A stretch of 64,000 nucleotides of DNA from Paenibacillus odorifer (GCF_000758725.1 NZ_CP009428.1:4216001-4280000), one strand, 5' to 3'. Shown: positions 36,870-46,393, counted from the stretch's first letter. The notes: a model not told the origin generated them from the letters alone. Made by a program: numbers and translations.

Positions 36870-37571
36870 ATGGCAAGTCGTAAATGGGTATTAATCATAG
36901 ACGATGAAGATGATTTAGCGCGTCTAATGAAGGCTGTTTTACATAAAGAAGGTGTTCCAGACGTTGTAACTGCCGGGACCGTTGCAGAGGGTTGGGACAA
37001 GTTCCAGGAGTATAATCCTGAGCTTATATTGCTAGATATTATGCTCCCAGATGGAGAAGGATATGACTTATGCAGAAAAATTCGGGAAACATCAAATGCA
37101 CCCATCTTATTTATGTCTGCAAAAGACGAGGAAATTAATAAGCTGTTAGGACTGGCGATAGGTGGCGATGATTATATTACTAAACCGTTCAGTCCGAAAG
37201 AAGTCGCTTATCGGGTAAAGGCACAACTGAGAAGAGCTGGCTTTACAGAAGAAAAAAAGGCTCCGAAAAGCTTACAAGCTGGCCCCTTTGAGCTTAGTGC
37301 CAATGAGACAGAATTAAAAAAGAATGGCGAGGTCCTCGTGCTAACCGCCAAAGAAGTCGGTTTAATGAGCTGTTTTATGCATCATCCCAATCAGATTCTA
37401 AGCAAAGAAACCTTGTTTGGACAGGTATGGGGTGAAGATTTTTTTGGTTCCGATAATACAGTGATGGTACATATTCGGCGATTACGTGAAAAAATTGAGG
37501 CCGACCCTTCAAATCCTTCCTTTATTTTGACGGTTAAAGGGTTAGGTTATAAATTACATACCAAGGAGTGA
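36870..37571 (+). CDS. OmpR-family response regulator
   Basis: The product is 233 residues. Receiver domain with VLIIDDEDDL, phospho-acceptor Asp in LILLDIMLPDGEG and Lys in DDYITKPFSP; C-terminal winged helix with VLVLTAKEVGLMS and DNTVMVHIRRLREKIE. GGAGGG precedes the ATG. It overlaps no gene and is 6 bases before its kinase. It probably binds the direct repeats found before the nearby ABC transporter and DUF418 genes (inference from position and the OmpR type). Confidence 0.92.
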   Translation: MASRKWVLIIDDEDDLARLMKAVLHKEGVPDVVTAGTVAEGWDKFQEYNPELILLDIMLPDGEGYDLCRKIRETSNAPILFMSAKDEEINKLLGLAIGGDDYITKPFSPKEVAYRVKAQLRRAGFTEEKKAPKSLQAGPFELSANETELKKNGEVLVLTAKEVGLMSCFMHHPNQILSKETLFGQVWGEDFFGSDNTVMVHIRRLREKIEADPSNPSFILTVKGLGYKLHTKE

Positions 37572-37577
37572 GACTAG

Positions 37578-38972
37578 TTGAAATGGAAATTGACACTCCG
37601 CTTTTTAAGATCGGTTATGACTATTGTTGTGATCGTTGGTATTGTAAACGCGATTTTGTTCCTTTCCCTATTCTTTATAAAGGTAAATAATAATAACTTT
37701 GGCACTGAAGAAGCATCTGCAGAAACCTTTAGCCGAACCTTTTCACAATACGTAGAACTACAGGCTGGCAAACCTGTTGTGAACGAAGAAGGTCTCAAAA
37801 AACTACAAGAAATGAGCGCCTGGGTACAATTCTTGAATGACCAAGGGGAGCAAGCAGCAGCCTTTTATACCCCTGAAGAATTGAAAACAGAGTATTCTCC
37901 TATTGAAATTGTCCAAATGTATAAATATAAAGAATTAGATGCACGCACGACGGTTTTTGTCAGCGAAGCCCAAAATTTCAGTTACTTTTTAGGGATTAAT
38001 AATCCTAAAATAGGCCGCTACGTAATGACCTATGACTACGCTAAAATTTTCAAAGATGTTAATGTTTTTCTTTCCATTTTTTTAATCGTTGATGTGCTTA
38101 TTGTAATCATCATTGGATTTCTATTTGGGAAAAAGTTAACTGCACCCCTTCATACATTAATAGAGGGTATTCAACAGCTCAGGGAACGACGTTTTAAGAA
38201 AATGCCTACTCCCAAAGGTGTTTATGAAGATGTTTTTCGTAATATGAATGAACTATCTGAAAAGCTCGATCGGCATGAAGAGGAGCGTAAACGTCTCGAT
38301 CAAATGCGTGAGGAATGGATTAGCAATGTTTCACATGACATGAAAACACCACTTGCTTCTATTCAAGGTTATGCAGAATTTATTAACGACAGTGCCACAG
38401 ATTTAACAGCCCAAGAATTACAGGAATACACGTCAATTATCAAAAGTAAATCGATGTATATGAAAGATCTGTTAGATGACCTCAATTTAACAACACGTTT
38501 ACGTAATCACCAGCTATCCCTGCAATTTGAAGAGGTGAATCTCGTTCAGTTTCTACGAGAAATGACGATTGAACTTTTAAATGACCCGACCTTTGGTGAA
38601 CGGCAGATAGAGTTTGAGGCGAATGTGGCTAAAGCAATGCATAAAGTAGATAAAAAGTTACTAAAACGAGCGATCCTTAACTTGATCTACAACGCGCTGG
38701 TGCATAACGATGAAAATGTCGTGGTGAAGATTCGAGTGGATACAGGTCCCGAATGTCATACCCAAATTTCGATTTCTGATAATGGCCAGGGTATTCCGGC
38801 TAAAGATCTGGAACAGGTTTTCGAACGCTACTATCGGGGTACAAACACAACGAGCAAGCATGGAACTGGGTTAGGAATGGCCATCGCCAGAGATATTATT
38901 TGGGCTCATGAGGGGAAACTCGATTTGACGAGCGATGAAAATACCGGTACCACCATTACTATACTTTTATAA
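37578..38972 (+). CDS. Sensor histidine kinase (partner of the response regulator)
   Basis: The product is 464 residues starting at TTG 37578, with AAGGAG 9 bases upstream and no better in-frame ATG. Membrane helices at about 12-34 and 159-182 enclose an external domain of about 120 residues; then a HAMP-like linker, HisKA with SNVSHDMKTPLAS (His about 252) and HATPase with LIYNALVHND, SDNGQGIP and HGTGLGMAIARDI. The sizeable external domain differs from the minimal BceS-type intramembrane kinases that usually accompany BceAB-like transporters. Confidence 0.92.
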   Translation: MKWKLTLRFLRSVMTIVVIVGIVNAILFLSLFFIKVNNNNFGTEEASAETFSRTFSQYVELQAGKPVVNEEGLKKLQEMSAWVQFLNDQGEQAAAFYTPEELKTEYSPIEIVQMYKYKELDARTTVFVSEAQNFSYFLGINNPKIGRYVMTYDYAKIFKDVNVFLSIFLIVDVLIVIIIGFLFGKKLTAPLHTLIEGIQQLRERRFKKMPTPKGVYEDVFRNMNELSEKLDRHEEERKRLDQMREEWISNVSHDMKTPLASIQGYAEFINDSATDLTAQELQEYTSIIKSKSMYMKDLLDDLNLTTRLRNHQLSLQFEEVNLVQFLREMTIELLNDPTFGERQIEFEANVAKAMHKVDKKLLKRAILNLIYNALVHNDENVVVKIRVDTGPECHTQISISDNGQGIPAKDLEQVFERYYRGTNTTSKHGTGLGMAIARDIIWAHEGKLDLTSDENTGTTITILL

Positions 38973-39005
38973 TACAGATGACTTACTTACTCATTAGGCA
39001 GAGAA

Positions 39006-39044
39006 AAGGGCTGTTCTCCACTTACTTTATTGGAGACAGCCCTT
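39006..39044. terminator. Bidirectional terminator between convergent genes
   Basis: AAGGGCTGTTCTCCA and TGGAGACAGCCCTT pair around a 10-base loop. It separates the kinase from the convergent YxeA gene. Confidence 0.9.
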
Positions 39045-39054
39045 CTTCAATTTA

Positions 39055-39408
39055 TTAGTTTTTTAGTGCCTTTAGCGGAATATCCTCTAATTTCACTTCA
39101 TCGTATGAGGAGACTTGATCACCTTTTTTTACATACATTTTCAAGTAGGCGCCTTTACGAAGATTTTTTTGTGCATTAAATTCCAGTGGAATTGTAGTAC
39201 CTTTGGCATTTGTAGCCTCTAGTGTATAAGAATAAGAGGTCATGACCGAACCATCGCTCAGTTTATATTCATGGGGTTCCCCATCCTCAGTGATTTGTAA
39301 GTAGTAATTTTCGGCATTGAAGCGATTGAAATCAATCTTGGCTATAGCAAAGCCCCCTACAACTCCAATAACAAACAAAATACTCATAGTAATTAGAAAT
39401 TTTTTCAT
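39055..39408 (-). CDS. YxeA-family small exported protein
   Basis: The product is 117 residues. N-terminal hydrophobic signal/anchor (KKFLITMSILFVIGVVGGFAI) and the YxeA (DUF1093) domain with EYKLSDGSVMTSYSYTLEA, LRKGAYLKMYVKKGDQV and SYDEV. The ATG at 39408 has AGAAGG at 9 bases. In B. subtilis yxeA follows yxdLM in the same way. Likely envelope-located accessory to the ABC module; exact role unknown. Confidence 0.85.
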   Translation of the reverse strand: MKKFLITMSILFVIGVVGGFAIAKIDFNRFNAENYYLQITEDGEPHEYKLSDGSVMTSYSYTLEATNAKGTTIPLEFNAQKNLRKGAYLKMYVKKGDQVSSYDEVKLEDIPLKALKN

Positions 39409-39413
39409 CTCAA

Positions 39414-41333
39414 TCATCCTTCTGTTCTATTATTTAGTGTGATAATACGATTGTAAGAAGCTACGGTTAAGAAATAATACAACCCGTAAATTACGGTATA
39501 AGCAATCATCCAGAGCAACACAGGTTTTGCTAAATCTATCATCAGTAGACTAGAGAATGCTTTTAAAGCCACTACACTATGCAATAACCCTACTACAAGC
39601 GGTACAACAAAGATAACGAATACCTGTGACGCAATTGATTTTCGCATTTCTTTTGCACTGACACCCATTTTATGCAGCATATTGTACTGTGATTTATCCT
39701 CTTCTGCCTCTGTTAAAACCTTAAAATAAATGATACTGCCTGTAGCAGCCAGAAATACTAGACCAAGGAAACTTCCGATAAACAGTAGAGACCCCACACC
39801 TTCCAAACTTGTTTGGTAATCTTGTGGACCACTTGAAAATAACGCTTCTTCAGGTAATTGGTTTGCAATTTTTTTAGATAAATCCACAGAAGCATCGTCT
39901 ACCCCAAGAACACGATAGTGCAGCACTTCCCCATCATTTTGCAACACTTTATACTGATCCTCCGAGACTACCACGGTTATACCTGCTGTACCTACATTCA
40001 ATACGCTTTGCGTTTTAAAGCTTTGGAATGTGAGAGGATGGCCGTTGCCTGTTGTTATAGTTTTCCCTGTATATATTGGTGAGAACCTTTTGTCATATCC
40101 GATATCTAAAATAACCGCGTAGCTGTCCTTTACATCTAATTTTTCTTTATGTTGTACATTTGCTAAGTTGTTGTATGTTTTTTCATCGATAACTGTATAC
40201 CCTCTTTTATCAGAGCTATCGAACGAGGATGGCGCGTTTAATTCTTTCGTATGAAACGTAATGGATAGCGCTTCGATATTTTCATCGTATTTTGTAGCTG
40301 GCAGTACAGCACTTACTTGTTTATCCATTTCTGCATCTGTTGATTGATACATAAAGGTATTCGGATTAATCGTTTTTGCCGAGTCATTCGTATTGTAATA
40401 CAGGCTATAGACCGCTCCACCGGCAGTTACTGTTGTAGCACTCAACACAGCAATCACAGTTAATGTACGTGCATTCCCACGGATACGATAGAGCAGTTTC
40501 GATATGGTTATTACATGAAGTCCTTTCCACAGCCACTTTTCATTTTTCTTAATCATTGCTAACACAAAGCCAGTCACACTGTGGAACAATAAAAATGTAC
40601 CCACAATTACCGTTGTTAAAATAATTAATACGGTCATGAGAAATCCGATTTTTGCCCATACCTTAGAAGTGAACAGGTCCTGCATTGCAAGCCAATAGCC
40701 CAAGACAATAAGTAACACTCCAAGAACAGCTACTATCATAGATGGTTTAGGCGCCACTTCTCCCTTTTTGGAAGCATGAAATAAATCAATCAGCTTAAAT
40801 TGATAGATCAAGCGGTAGCCTTGAAATGATGTCACTAAGAATATAACTAGAAATACGATAGCCGTGTTCATCGCTGCCGCCATTGAAAATGTAAAGGGTG
40901 CTACAACGTCATAACCCATTAAATGAATCAAAATCGTCATAAATCCTTTTGAACAAAGGAAGCCAAATACAATCCCTACTATTAAAGAGAATAATCCTAA
41001 TAATAAATTTTCAAAAAAGAGCATAAAACCGATTTGACGATTACGTACCCTCAGCAACGCATACAGTGCGACTTCTTTTTTACGTTTTTTCATAAAAAAT
41101 GAATTGGAATAAGCTATAAATATGAACACGAAAAAGATAAGAATGACTGCCGCGCCACTCATTAGGGAACCCAGTTTTTGGGATGAAGCCGTCTGTTCTG
41201 CTATCGTATCACTATATTTTAAGGTCACAAATGTAAAGTAAATGATGATACTAAACACCATCGATGCAATGTATAAAAAATATTGCGAGAAATTTCTGGC
41301 TATATTTTTTCTTGCTAGACTAAATAACGTCAT
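39414..41333 (-). CDS. BceB/YxdM-type ABC transporter permease
   Basis: The product is 639 residues. Ten membrane helices in the FtsX-like layout, with a large external domain of about 200 residues after helix 7 (about residues 310-520), the substrate- or sensor-binding part of Bce-type permeases. Family features include MTLFSLARKNIARNFSQYFLYI at the start. It overlaps the ATPase gene by 14 bases. Such transporters protect against cell-wall-active peptides, often by signalling to a two-component pair. Confidence 0.92.
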   Translation of the reverse strand: MTLFSLARKNIARNFSQYFLYIASMVFSIIIYFTFVTLKYSDTIAEQTASSQKLGSLMSGAAVILIFFVFIFIAYSNSFFMKKRKKEVALYALLRVRNRQIGFMLFFENLLLGLFSLIVGIVFGFLCSKGFMTILIHLMGYDVVAPFTFSMAAAMNTAIVFLVIFLVTSFQGYRLIYQFKLIDLFHASKKGEVAPKPSMIVAVLGVLLIVLGYWLAMQDLFTSKVWAKIGFLMTVLIILTTVIVGTFLLFHSVTGFVLAMIKKNEKWLWKGLHVITISKLLYRIRGNARTLTVIAVLSATTVTAGGAVYSLYYNTNDSAKTINPNTFMYQSTDAEMDKQVSAVLPATKYDENIEALSITFHTKELNAPSSFDSSDKRGYTVIDEKTYNNLANVQHKEKLDVKDSYAVILDIGYDKRFSPIYTGKTITTGNGHPLTFQSFKTQSVLNVGTAGITVVVSEDQYKVLQNDGEVLHYRVLGVDDASVDLSKKIANQLPEEALFSSGPQDYQTSLEGVGSLLFIGSFLGLVFLAATGSIIYFKVLTEAEEDKSQYNMLHKMGVSAKEMRKSIASQVFVIFVVPLVVGLLHSVVALKAFSSLLMIDLAKPVLLWMIAYTVIYGLYYFLTVASYNRIITLNNRTEG

Positions 41334-42087
41334 CTACCTCACCCCCAATGGCCGCATGAACATCTAAGATCTCTTGGAAGAAGGCTTTGCGTGTCTGATC
41401 ACGACGATAGATTTCTGTTGAAAACGAACCATCTTTGATGAAAATAATCCGGCGGCAGAAGCTTGCGGCAAAGGCATCATGGGTCACCATCATAATGGTC
41501 GAATTGTTATTTTCATTTAAAGTACTTAAGCTTTCCAATAAATCTGTTGCTGATTTGGAGTCAAGTGCACCTGTTGGTTCATCAGCCAAAATCAGTGCTG
41601 GCTCTGTCACGAGCGCTCTAGCCGCAGCGGTTCTTTGCTTTTGACCCCCAGAGATTTGGTAAGGATATTTCCCCAGTAAATCTTCAATCCCAAATACTTT
41701 AGAGATCTGAGTCACGAGGTGATTAATTTTCTTCGCTGGAATTTTAGCAATCGCCAGGGGAAGCAATATGTTCTCCTTTACCGTCAAGGAATCGAGTAAA
41801 TTGTAATCTTGAAAGATGAACCCGAGATGTTCACGCCGGAAGTCTGACAAAGCTGCTTCCTTCAGATCATGAATACTCTTGTTCTTCATATATATCTTTC
41901 CTTCTGTTGGAGAATCTATGGTTGCTAACAAATTTAGCAAGGTTGATTTCCCCGCTCCGGAAGGTCCCATAATCCCTACAAACTCACCTTCATGAATGTC
42001 AAAAGACACGTTTTCCAACGCTGTGTAAGCAGCACTTAACTTCCCGTACACTTTTTTTACGTTTTCTACTTTTAATAATGGTTCCAT
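41320..42087 (-). CDS. BceA/YxdL-type ABC transporter ATP-binding protein
   Basis: The product is 255 residues. Walker A MGPSGAGKSTLLN, Q-loop FIFQDYNLLD, signature ISGGQKQRTAAARAL, Walker B ALILADEPTGALD, H-loop MVTHD. Partner of the overlapping permease. The start has GAGGTG before the ATG. Its promoter region carries the direct-repeat operator at 42132-42162, so it is probably induced by the adjacent two-component pair. Confidence 0.93.
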   Translation of the reverse strand: MEPLLKVENVKKVYGKLSAAYTALENVSFDIHEGEFVGIMGPSGAGKSTLLNLLATIDSPTEGKIYMKNKSIHDLKEAALSDFRREHLGFIFQDYNLLDSLTVKENILLPLAIAKIPAKKINHLVTQISKVFGIEDLLGKYPYQISGGQKQRTAAARALVTEPALILADEPTGALDSKSATDLLESLSTLNENNNSTIMMVTHDAFAASFCRRIIFIKDGSFSTEIYRRDQTRKAFFQEILDVHAAIGGEVDDVI

Positions 42088-42118
42088 TCATTTCACCTCA
42101 TAATTTGCTGATACTTAT

Positions 42119-42162
42119 ACTATAGGCACCGAACCTTACAGCAAATTCATGCCAACCTTACA
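42119..42162 (-). promoter_or_regulatory. Direct-repeat operator and -10 of the ABC transporter promoter
   Basis: On the minus strand two TGTAAGGTT copies (42154-42162 and 42132-42140) are 13 bases apart, i.e. one every 22 bases or two helix turns. They are followed after 7 bases by TATAGT at 42119-42124. The layout suits an OmpR-type activator with no good -35 box. Confidence 0.65.
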
Positions 42163-42182
42163 ACAAGCTTAAATCTACAAAA

Positions 42183-42226
42183 AAAGGGATACCCTGTAGC
42201 CATTTAAGACTACGGAGTATCCCTTT
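42183..42226 (-). terminator. Terminator of the VanZ/RDD gene
   Basis: AAAGGGATAC and GTATCCCTTT outer arms with an inner CTGTAG/CTACGG pairing are followed by T residues on the minus strand, 16 bases past the stop. Confidence 0.85.
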
Positions 42227-42241
42227 GCTATTGAATAGCAT

Positions 42242-43390
42242 TCATTTTTTTCTGGTTGTATATAATTCAGAAGCTTCATCAAAGTAAAAGCGGCGTTTTT
42301 GTTTGCCAAACACGACTAAGACAATATGGATGAACAACACGATCGTTAAAATAATGGAGGTCAATCCAGCACCTAGGGTTAAGAATATAGATGCCTTATA
42401 AAATGGAGAATCCATTGATATTTCCACATTATTCAAAATATTCGCAATGACTGTTATGAAGTACATTGCGTAAATGGCACCAAAGCGTTTAAATAATCGC
42501 TTGTTAGTTTCCACTCGACTTATTTTACTGTCATAGTGATAACGCATTATTTTCGTACCGATTGTCGATCCATTCCAAATCATCGGAATAATAAAAAAGG
42601 TTACAGAAAGTGTAATTGTGCTCGCAATAAATTCACTAACCATATTAACGTTGGTCATACTCAACACAACTTTAACTACTACGTTGCTGATAAATAGATC
42701 AATAATAACAGCCAGTAACACAGACATCCCTCTTACTTCATCAAGAGCTAATAATCTTTCTGCTTTCTCCTTAATTTTCTTTTTTGATGGGAATAACGCC
42801 AACACGGCTGGAGCAATAAAGAACCCCAGTACTCCGCCAGAAGTATTTAACAATAAATCATCCACATCAAAAATACGATAAGGGCAATTATAAATCCCGT
42901 AAATACCGGTTACCTGTGTTATCTCATAAAATAAAGTTAATAGGAACGTGAAGCCTGGAGCTTTCTTCCAATATTTTTTATCATGAAAAAAGTATCGCAG
43001 ATAAACACCAAAAGGTAATAATAGCAAGAAATTAAAAAAAGCTTGATAGAATGAGGGTTGGCTAAATAACAGTCTATAAGTAGCTGGCTGTGATAACACG
43101 ATGCCACTATTGCCAAAGGTGCCCACTATAAATTGAAATGGCATAAGTGAATAATGTTGTGTGCCCGGTTTTTGAAGAGAACAAGTATTACGTATTTCCG
43201 GCAACGGCAACAATACTAAAAATAACGCTGCTAGAAAGTAAAAGATAAACGAAAACGAAATTAACGTGGTAGAAAAGGGAAGGTAATTATATTTTCTATA
43301 GGTATAAATGAGCCATGGGATAAATAAGGCAAATGCTAAAACCACAAAAAAGATCGCTGCCACAAAGATCGGTTGAGTATATGCTGACAT
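42242..43390 (-). CDS. VanZ-like/RDD-domain membrane protein
   Basis: The product is 382 residues with about nine membrane helices. The N-terminal half is VanZ-like (FFNFLLLLPFGVYLRYFF, YEITQVTGIYG, FDVDDLLLNTSGGVLGF); the C-terminal half from about residue 215 is RDD-like (VLLAVIIDLFISNVV, WNGSTIGTKIMRY). VanZ relatives give low-level teicoplanin or lipoglycopeptide tolerance, fitting the envelope-stress neighbourhood. The ATG at 43390 has GGGGTG at 10 bases. No copy of the shared operator faces this gene. Confidence 0.85.
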   Translation of the reverse strand: MSAYTQPIFVAAIFFVVLAFALFIPWLIYTYRKYNYLPFSTTLISFSFIFYFLAALFLVLLPLPEIRNTCSLQKPGTQHYSLMPFQFIVGTFGNSGIVLSQPATYRLLFSQPSFYQAFFNFLLLLPFGVYLRYFFHDKKYWKKAPGFTFLLTLFYEITQVTGIYGIYNCPYRIFDVDDLLLNTSGGVLGFFIAPAVLALFPSKKKIKEKAERLLALDEVRGMSVLLAVIIDLFISNVVVKVVLSMTNVNMVSEFIASTITLSVTFFIIPMIWNGSTIGTKIMRYHYDSKISRVETNKRLFKRFGAIYAMYFITVIANILNNVEISMDSPFYKASIFLTLGAGLTSIILTIVLFIHIVLVVFGKQKRRFYFDEASELYTTRKK

Positions 43391-43488
43391 TTCTAGTTCA
43401 CACCCCAAAATGATTTAGTATTCATATTAACCATAAAACTGATTCTAATTCAACTGGAGTTGGAACATTTTATCAAATTTAAGGATCC

Positions 43489-43532
43489 TGTAATGTTGGC
43501 ATCAATTTAATGTAAGGTTCGCAACTTATACT
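43489..43532 (+). promoter_or_regulatory. Direct-repeat operator and -10 of the DUF418 promoter
   Basis: TGTAATGTT (43489-43497) and TGTAAGGTT (43511-43519) are 13 bases apart, followed after 7 bases by TATACT at 43527-43532. Both spacings and most intervening bases equal those of the ABC transporter promoter at 42119-42162. Confidence 0.65.
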
Positions 43533-43574
43533 AACTCCTAGGCAAATAAAAATATTTTCAAAGGAGCACTATTA

Positions 43575-44621
43575 ATGAATCCCTCCATTTCGCAAAAAGA
43601 AAGAATCATTTCACTCGACATCATTCGCGGACTTGCTCTTTTCGGCATTCTGCTTATAAATGTTGGAGCCTTTAAAGTTATTATGGAAGGAGATCCCTTA
43701 CCAGACTATAGTGGCATTAATGGAATCATCCATAGCTTGATAATCATCTTCGTACAAAAAAAGTTCTTTTCTATTTTTTCCTTTCTATTTGGTGTAGGTC
43801 TATACATTTTCGCCTCAAGAGCCGAAAGCCGGGGAGATAAACCCAGATGGCGTATGGCTAGACGTTTACTAATCCTTTTGCTGCTGGGAATCATTCATGT
43901 ATTTATCTTTTGGGGAACCATTCTGCCCGCATACGCCATTATCGGATTGTTTCTGATCCCTTTTTATCACACAACGGTTTCTACACTTAAAAAATGGCTG
44001 ATAGGTATGACATCCATTTACATCATTTCCTTGGTGGCAAAAATATTTCTACCCACTCTAGGGGTTATATCATCTATCCTTGATATTTTTTCTAATGATG
44101 CTATACAAATCTTTATTATGTTTTTAGCTGGTTTTTTAACCGCAAAGTCAGGTTGGCTGACACACATACAAGAATTGTCTAAACCAATTAGAGGAATTCA
44201 AATGGTATCATTTCTGTTGTTCATTGGTTTTTCACTATGGATTTGGAACGCTTCTCAAAGTGGGAACAGCAATGTAGATTCAGTTACGGGCTTAGGATCT
44301 CTCCCAACCACTTTGTTCTACTTAACAACATTATTTCTACTATTAGAAAATAAACAAATGGTGAAATTCCTGAAACCCATATCACGGGTGGGTCAAATGG
44401 CGTTTACAAATTATGTAGCACAAAGCATTATAGGGACGGCAATCATTTCAATGATAGGTCTCGAAGTCGTTTCACCGAAAGATATTCTCTACATCGCAGT
44501 TCTGATTTATTTTATTCAAATCATTTTTAGTACCATCTGGTTCAAGTTCTTTTCCATGGGACCCTTAGAAAAGCTTTGGCGCTTGATGACCTATGGAAAA
44601 AAGCCTGCAACAAAACGATAA
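43575..44621 (+). CDS. DUF418 membrane protein
   Basis: The product is 348 residues with about nine membrane helices. The start ISLDIIRGLALFGILLINVG is the DUF418/YeiB N-terminal hallmark, FFSIFSFLFGVGLYIF follows, and the C-terminal DUF418 region contains RVGQMAFTNYVAQSIIG and GPLEKLWRLMTYG. Molecular function unknown. AAAGGAG lies 8 bases before the ATG. The promoter shares an operator with the nearby ABC transporter, which places it in the same regulon. Confidence 0.88.
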   Translation: MNPSISQKERIISLDIIRGLALFGILLINVGAFKVIMEGDPLPDYSGINGIIHSLIIIFVQKKFFSIFSFLFGVGLYIFASRAESRGDKPRWRMARRLLILLLLGIIHVFIFWGTILPAYAIIGLFLIPFYHTTVSTLKKWLIGMTSIYIISLVAKIFLPTLGVISSILDIFSNDAIQIFIMFLAGFLTAKSGWLTHIQELSKPIRGIQMVSFLLFIGFSLWIWNASQSGNSNVDSVTGLGSLPTTLFYLTTLFLLLENKQMVKFLKPISRVGQMAFTNYVAQSIIGTAIISMIGLEVVSPKDILYIAVLIYFIQIIFSTIWFKFFSMGPLEKLWRLMTYGKKPATKR

Positions 44622-44675
44622 AAACTTCACTTTCCTCCTCTTAATGCAAGTCGGAATTTATTTTCCCAACCCAAA

Positions 44676-44696
44676 AACCCCTTATAAAAAGGGGTT
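44676..44696 (-). terminator. Terminator of the alkaline phosphatase gene
   Basis: AACCCCTT and AAGGGGTT form an 8-bp stem followed by TTTTTGGG on the minus strand. Confidence 0.75.
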
Positions 44697-44700
44697 CTCA

Positions 44701-44724
44701 AGTTTAAGCGCTTTAACTTTTAGC
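44701..44724. repeat. 24-base exact repeat, copy 1 (contains AAGCGCTT palindrome)
   Basis: It is identical to 51133-51156. It contains AGTTTAAGCGCTTTAACT, an 18-base palindrome with one symmetric mismatch and a cre/LacI-like AAGCGCTT core. This copy lies between the phosphatase stop and its terminator. Confidence 0.9.
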
Positions 44725-44752
44725 CGACAGATCACAAAATGAACATTAAGAA

Positions 44753-46393
44753 TCAGAGAATCAAGTCCAAAGCATCCTGCGAAATCCACACTTTATCTTT
44801 AATCATTACCGTCAGCACATTTAGTTTCGTTGTTTTGCCATCCTGTATGGCGATATTTTTATCTATAGGCAGCTTGAGAACTTGGCCTGCTTTTTTCACT
44901 ACAACCACCGGATTATTCTTATCGGTCTTATCTAGGGTAATCGTAGCTCCTTTGGCCTTGAATTTATCACTGGATACGTACAGTGTATCCTGAAGCTGCG
45001 CCAGATTGAGTCCGGTCACTTCTTGAATATACTTATTCACATCCGTATTCTGGATTACACCGCTGTTCACGAAATCAGTCGGTTTAAAATTAGCCGGATG
45101 GTACGCGAATAAGCCAACTTCTTCCGATGTGTGATCATCCGTAGAGAAGGTTACACCTATTTTATCCCCCAAAATTTTACCGATGACCGGCGAAAGGTTA
45201 TCCTGCATTCCCAATCTGACTTGATCTGCTTCTTCTTTGGTTAGATCACTAAGTCCATAATGATCTGCAAGGACCTTTTTAAAATTGCTCTCATTAATAC
45301 TGCCTTCAATGTAATAACTGGTATGCTTCGCTTTCTTCAGCACGGAGATTAGGTCTTTGGTAGAATCATAGTTCGTCATATTGAGCCCGCCGGTAGCATG
45401 ATCCGAAACCGATAAGACTGCTGTATTGCCATCTTTTTCTGCAAAGTCAACAGCGGCTTTAAAGGCTTTATCAAACGCTAAGGTCTCACTCATAATACCC
45501 ACTGGATCGTTATCATGACCATACCAGTCAATCTGGCTTGCTTCGACCATCAGAATAAAACCGTTCTCGTTCTGCGACAACTTCTCTATCGCTACTTTGG
45601 TCATTTCAGCAAGGCTCGGTTGCTTTTGCGGGTTCAGGTCAAAATCAGCATCCAGTGCTTCGGGGTTGAAGAGACCCCAGATTTTATTCGTTTTAGAATT
45701 CATTAACCCTGCTTTATCCGTTACGTATTCATACCCATTTGATTTCAGAACTTTGGTTAAATCTTCTCCGTCCTTGCGGTTAATGTCTTCTTTGCCGGGT
45801 ACCAAATACCCGGAACCACCCCCAAGTAGAACATCTACACCACTATAGACCATCTGTTCTGCAATAGACTGCGCATTGTCACGCGTGTATGCATGACTTA
45901 AAAATGTAGCCGGCGTCGCATCCGTTAATTCACAAGTGAATACCGTTCCTGTACTTTTCCCTGCCATTCTCGCTGCATCCATAAGGGTAGGCAGAGGTTT
46001 GTTCACGTCCTCTGGCTTAACTGCGCTTATGAAAGGCATCGTTATTCGGTCTGGAAGTATGGATACCGTCTCACTCTTAACCTTATGGCCTGTAGCATAA
46101 GCCGTAGCTCCCGCAGCGGAATCTGTGGTCAGTGAATCCGTAGAATATGTTCTCACCAGCCCGCTGAAATACTTATCCATCGCAAGCGCCTGCCCTCCCT
46201 GATACCATCTGGCCAAGTTCACATCGGATAAGCTCATCCCATCCGTAATAAACAGGATTACGTTTTTGACCGATTTGTTGGTAGGAGCATCAGAGTTATT
46301 GGCGCCATCGGCGTAGGTCGTTCCGTTGCCTGCTGCAAGCAGACTGCAAATCATAACTGTACTGCAAATTCTCCCGATAACCTTTTTGCGCAT
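44753..46393 (-). CDS. Secreted PhoA-type alkaline phosphatase with C-terminal stalk domain
   Basis: The product is 546 residues. Sec signal peptide (cleavage near residue 28). Alkaline-phosphatase fold: VILFITDGMSLSD gives the first metal Asp, TTDSAAGATAYATGHK the nucleophilic Ser, then EASQIDWYGHDND, SVSDHATGG and the late His in STDDHTSEEV. The last 70 residues (ATITLDKTDKNN onwards) resemble a copper-amine-oxidase-N/stalk domain used by Paenibacillus exoproteins for surface attachment. It releases phosphate from monoesters outside the cell. GAGGAGG precedes the ATG. No PhoP-box repeats were evident upstream. Confidence 0.92.
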   Translation of the reverse strand: MRKKVIGRICSTVMICSLLAAGNGTTYADGANNSDAPTNKSVKNVILFITDGMSLSDVNLARWYQGGQALAMDKYFSGLVRTYSTDSLTTDSAAGATAYATGHKVKSETVSILPDRITMPFISAVKPEDVNKPLPTLMDAARMAGKSTGTVFTCELTDATPATFLSHAYTRDNAQSIAEQMVYSGVDVLLGGGSGYLVPGKEDINRKDGEDLTKVLKSNGYEYVTDKAGLMNSKTNKIWGLFNPEALDADFDLNPQKQPSLAEMTKVAIEKLSQNENGFILMVEASQIDWYGHDNDPVGIMSETLAFDKAFKAAVDFAEKDGNTAVLSVSDHATGGLNMTNYDSTKDLISVLKKAKHTSYYIEGSINESNFKKVLADHYGLSDLTKEEADQVRLGMQDNLSPVIGKILGDKIGVTFSTDDHTSEEVGLFAYHPANFKPTDFVNSGVIQNTDVNKYIQEVTGLNLAQLQDTLYVSSDKFKAKGATITLDKTDKNNPVVVVKKAGQVLKLPIDKNIAIQDGKTTKLNVLTVMIKDKVWISQDALDLIL

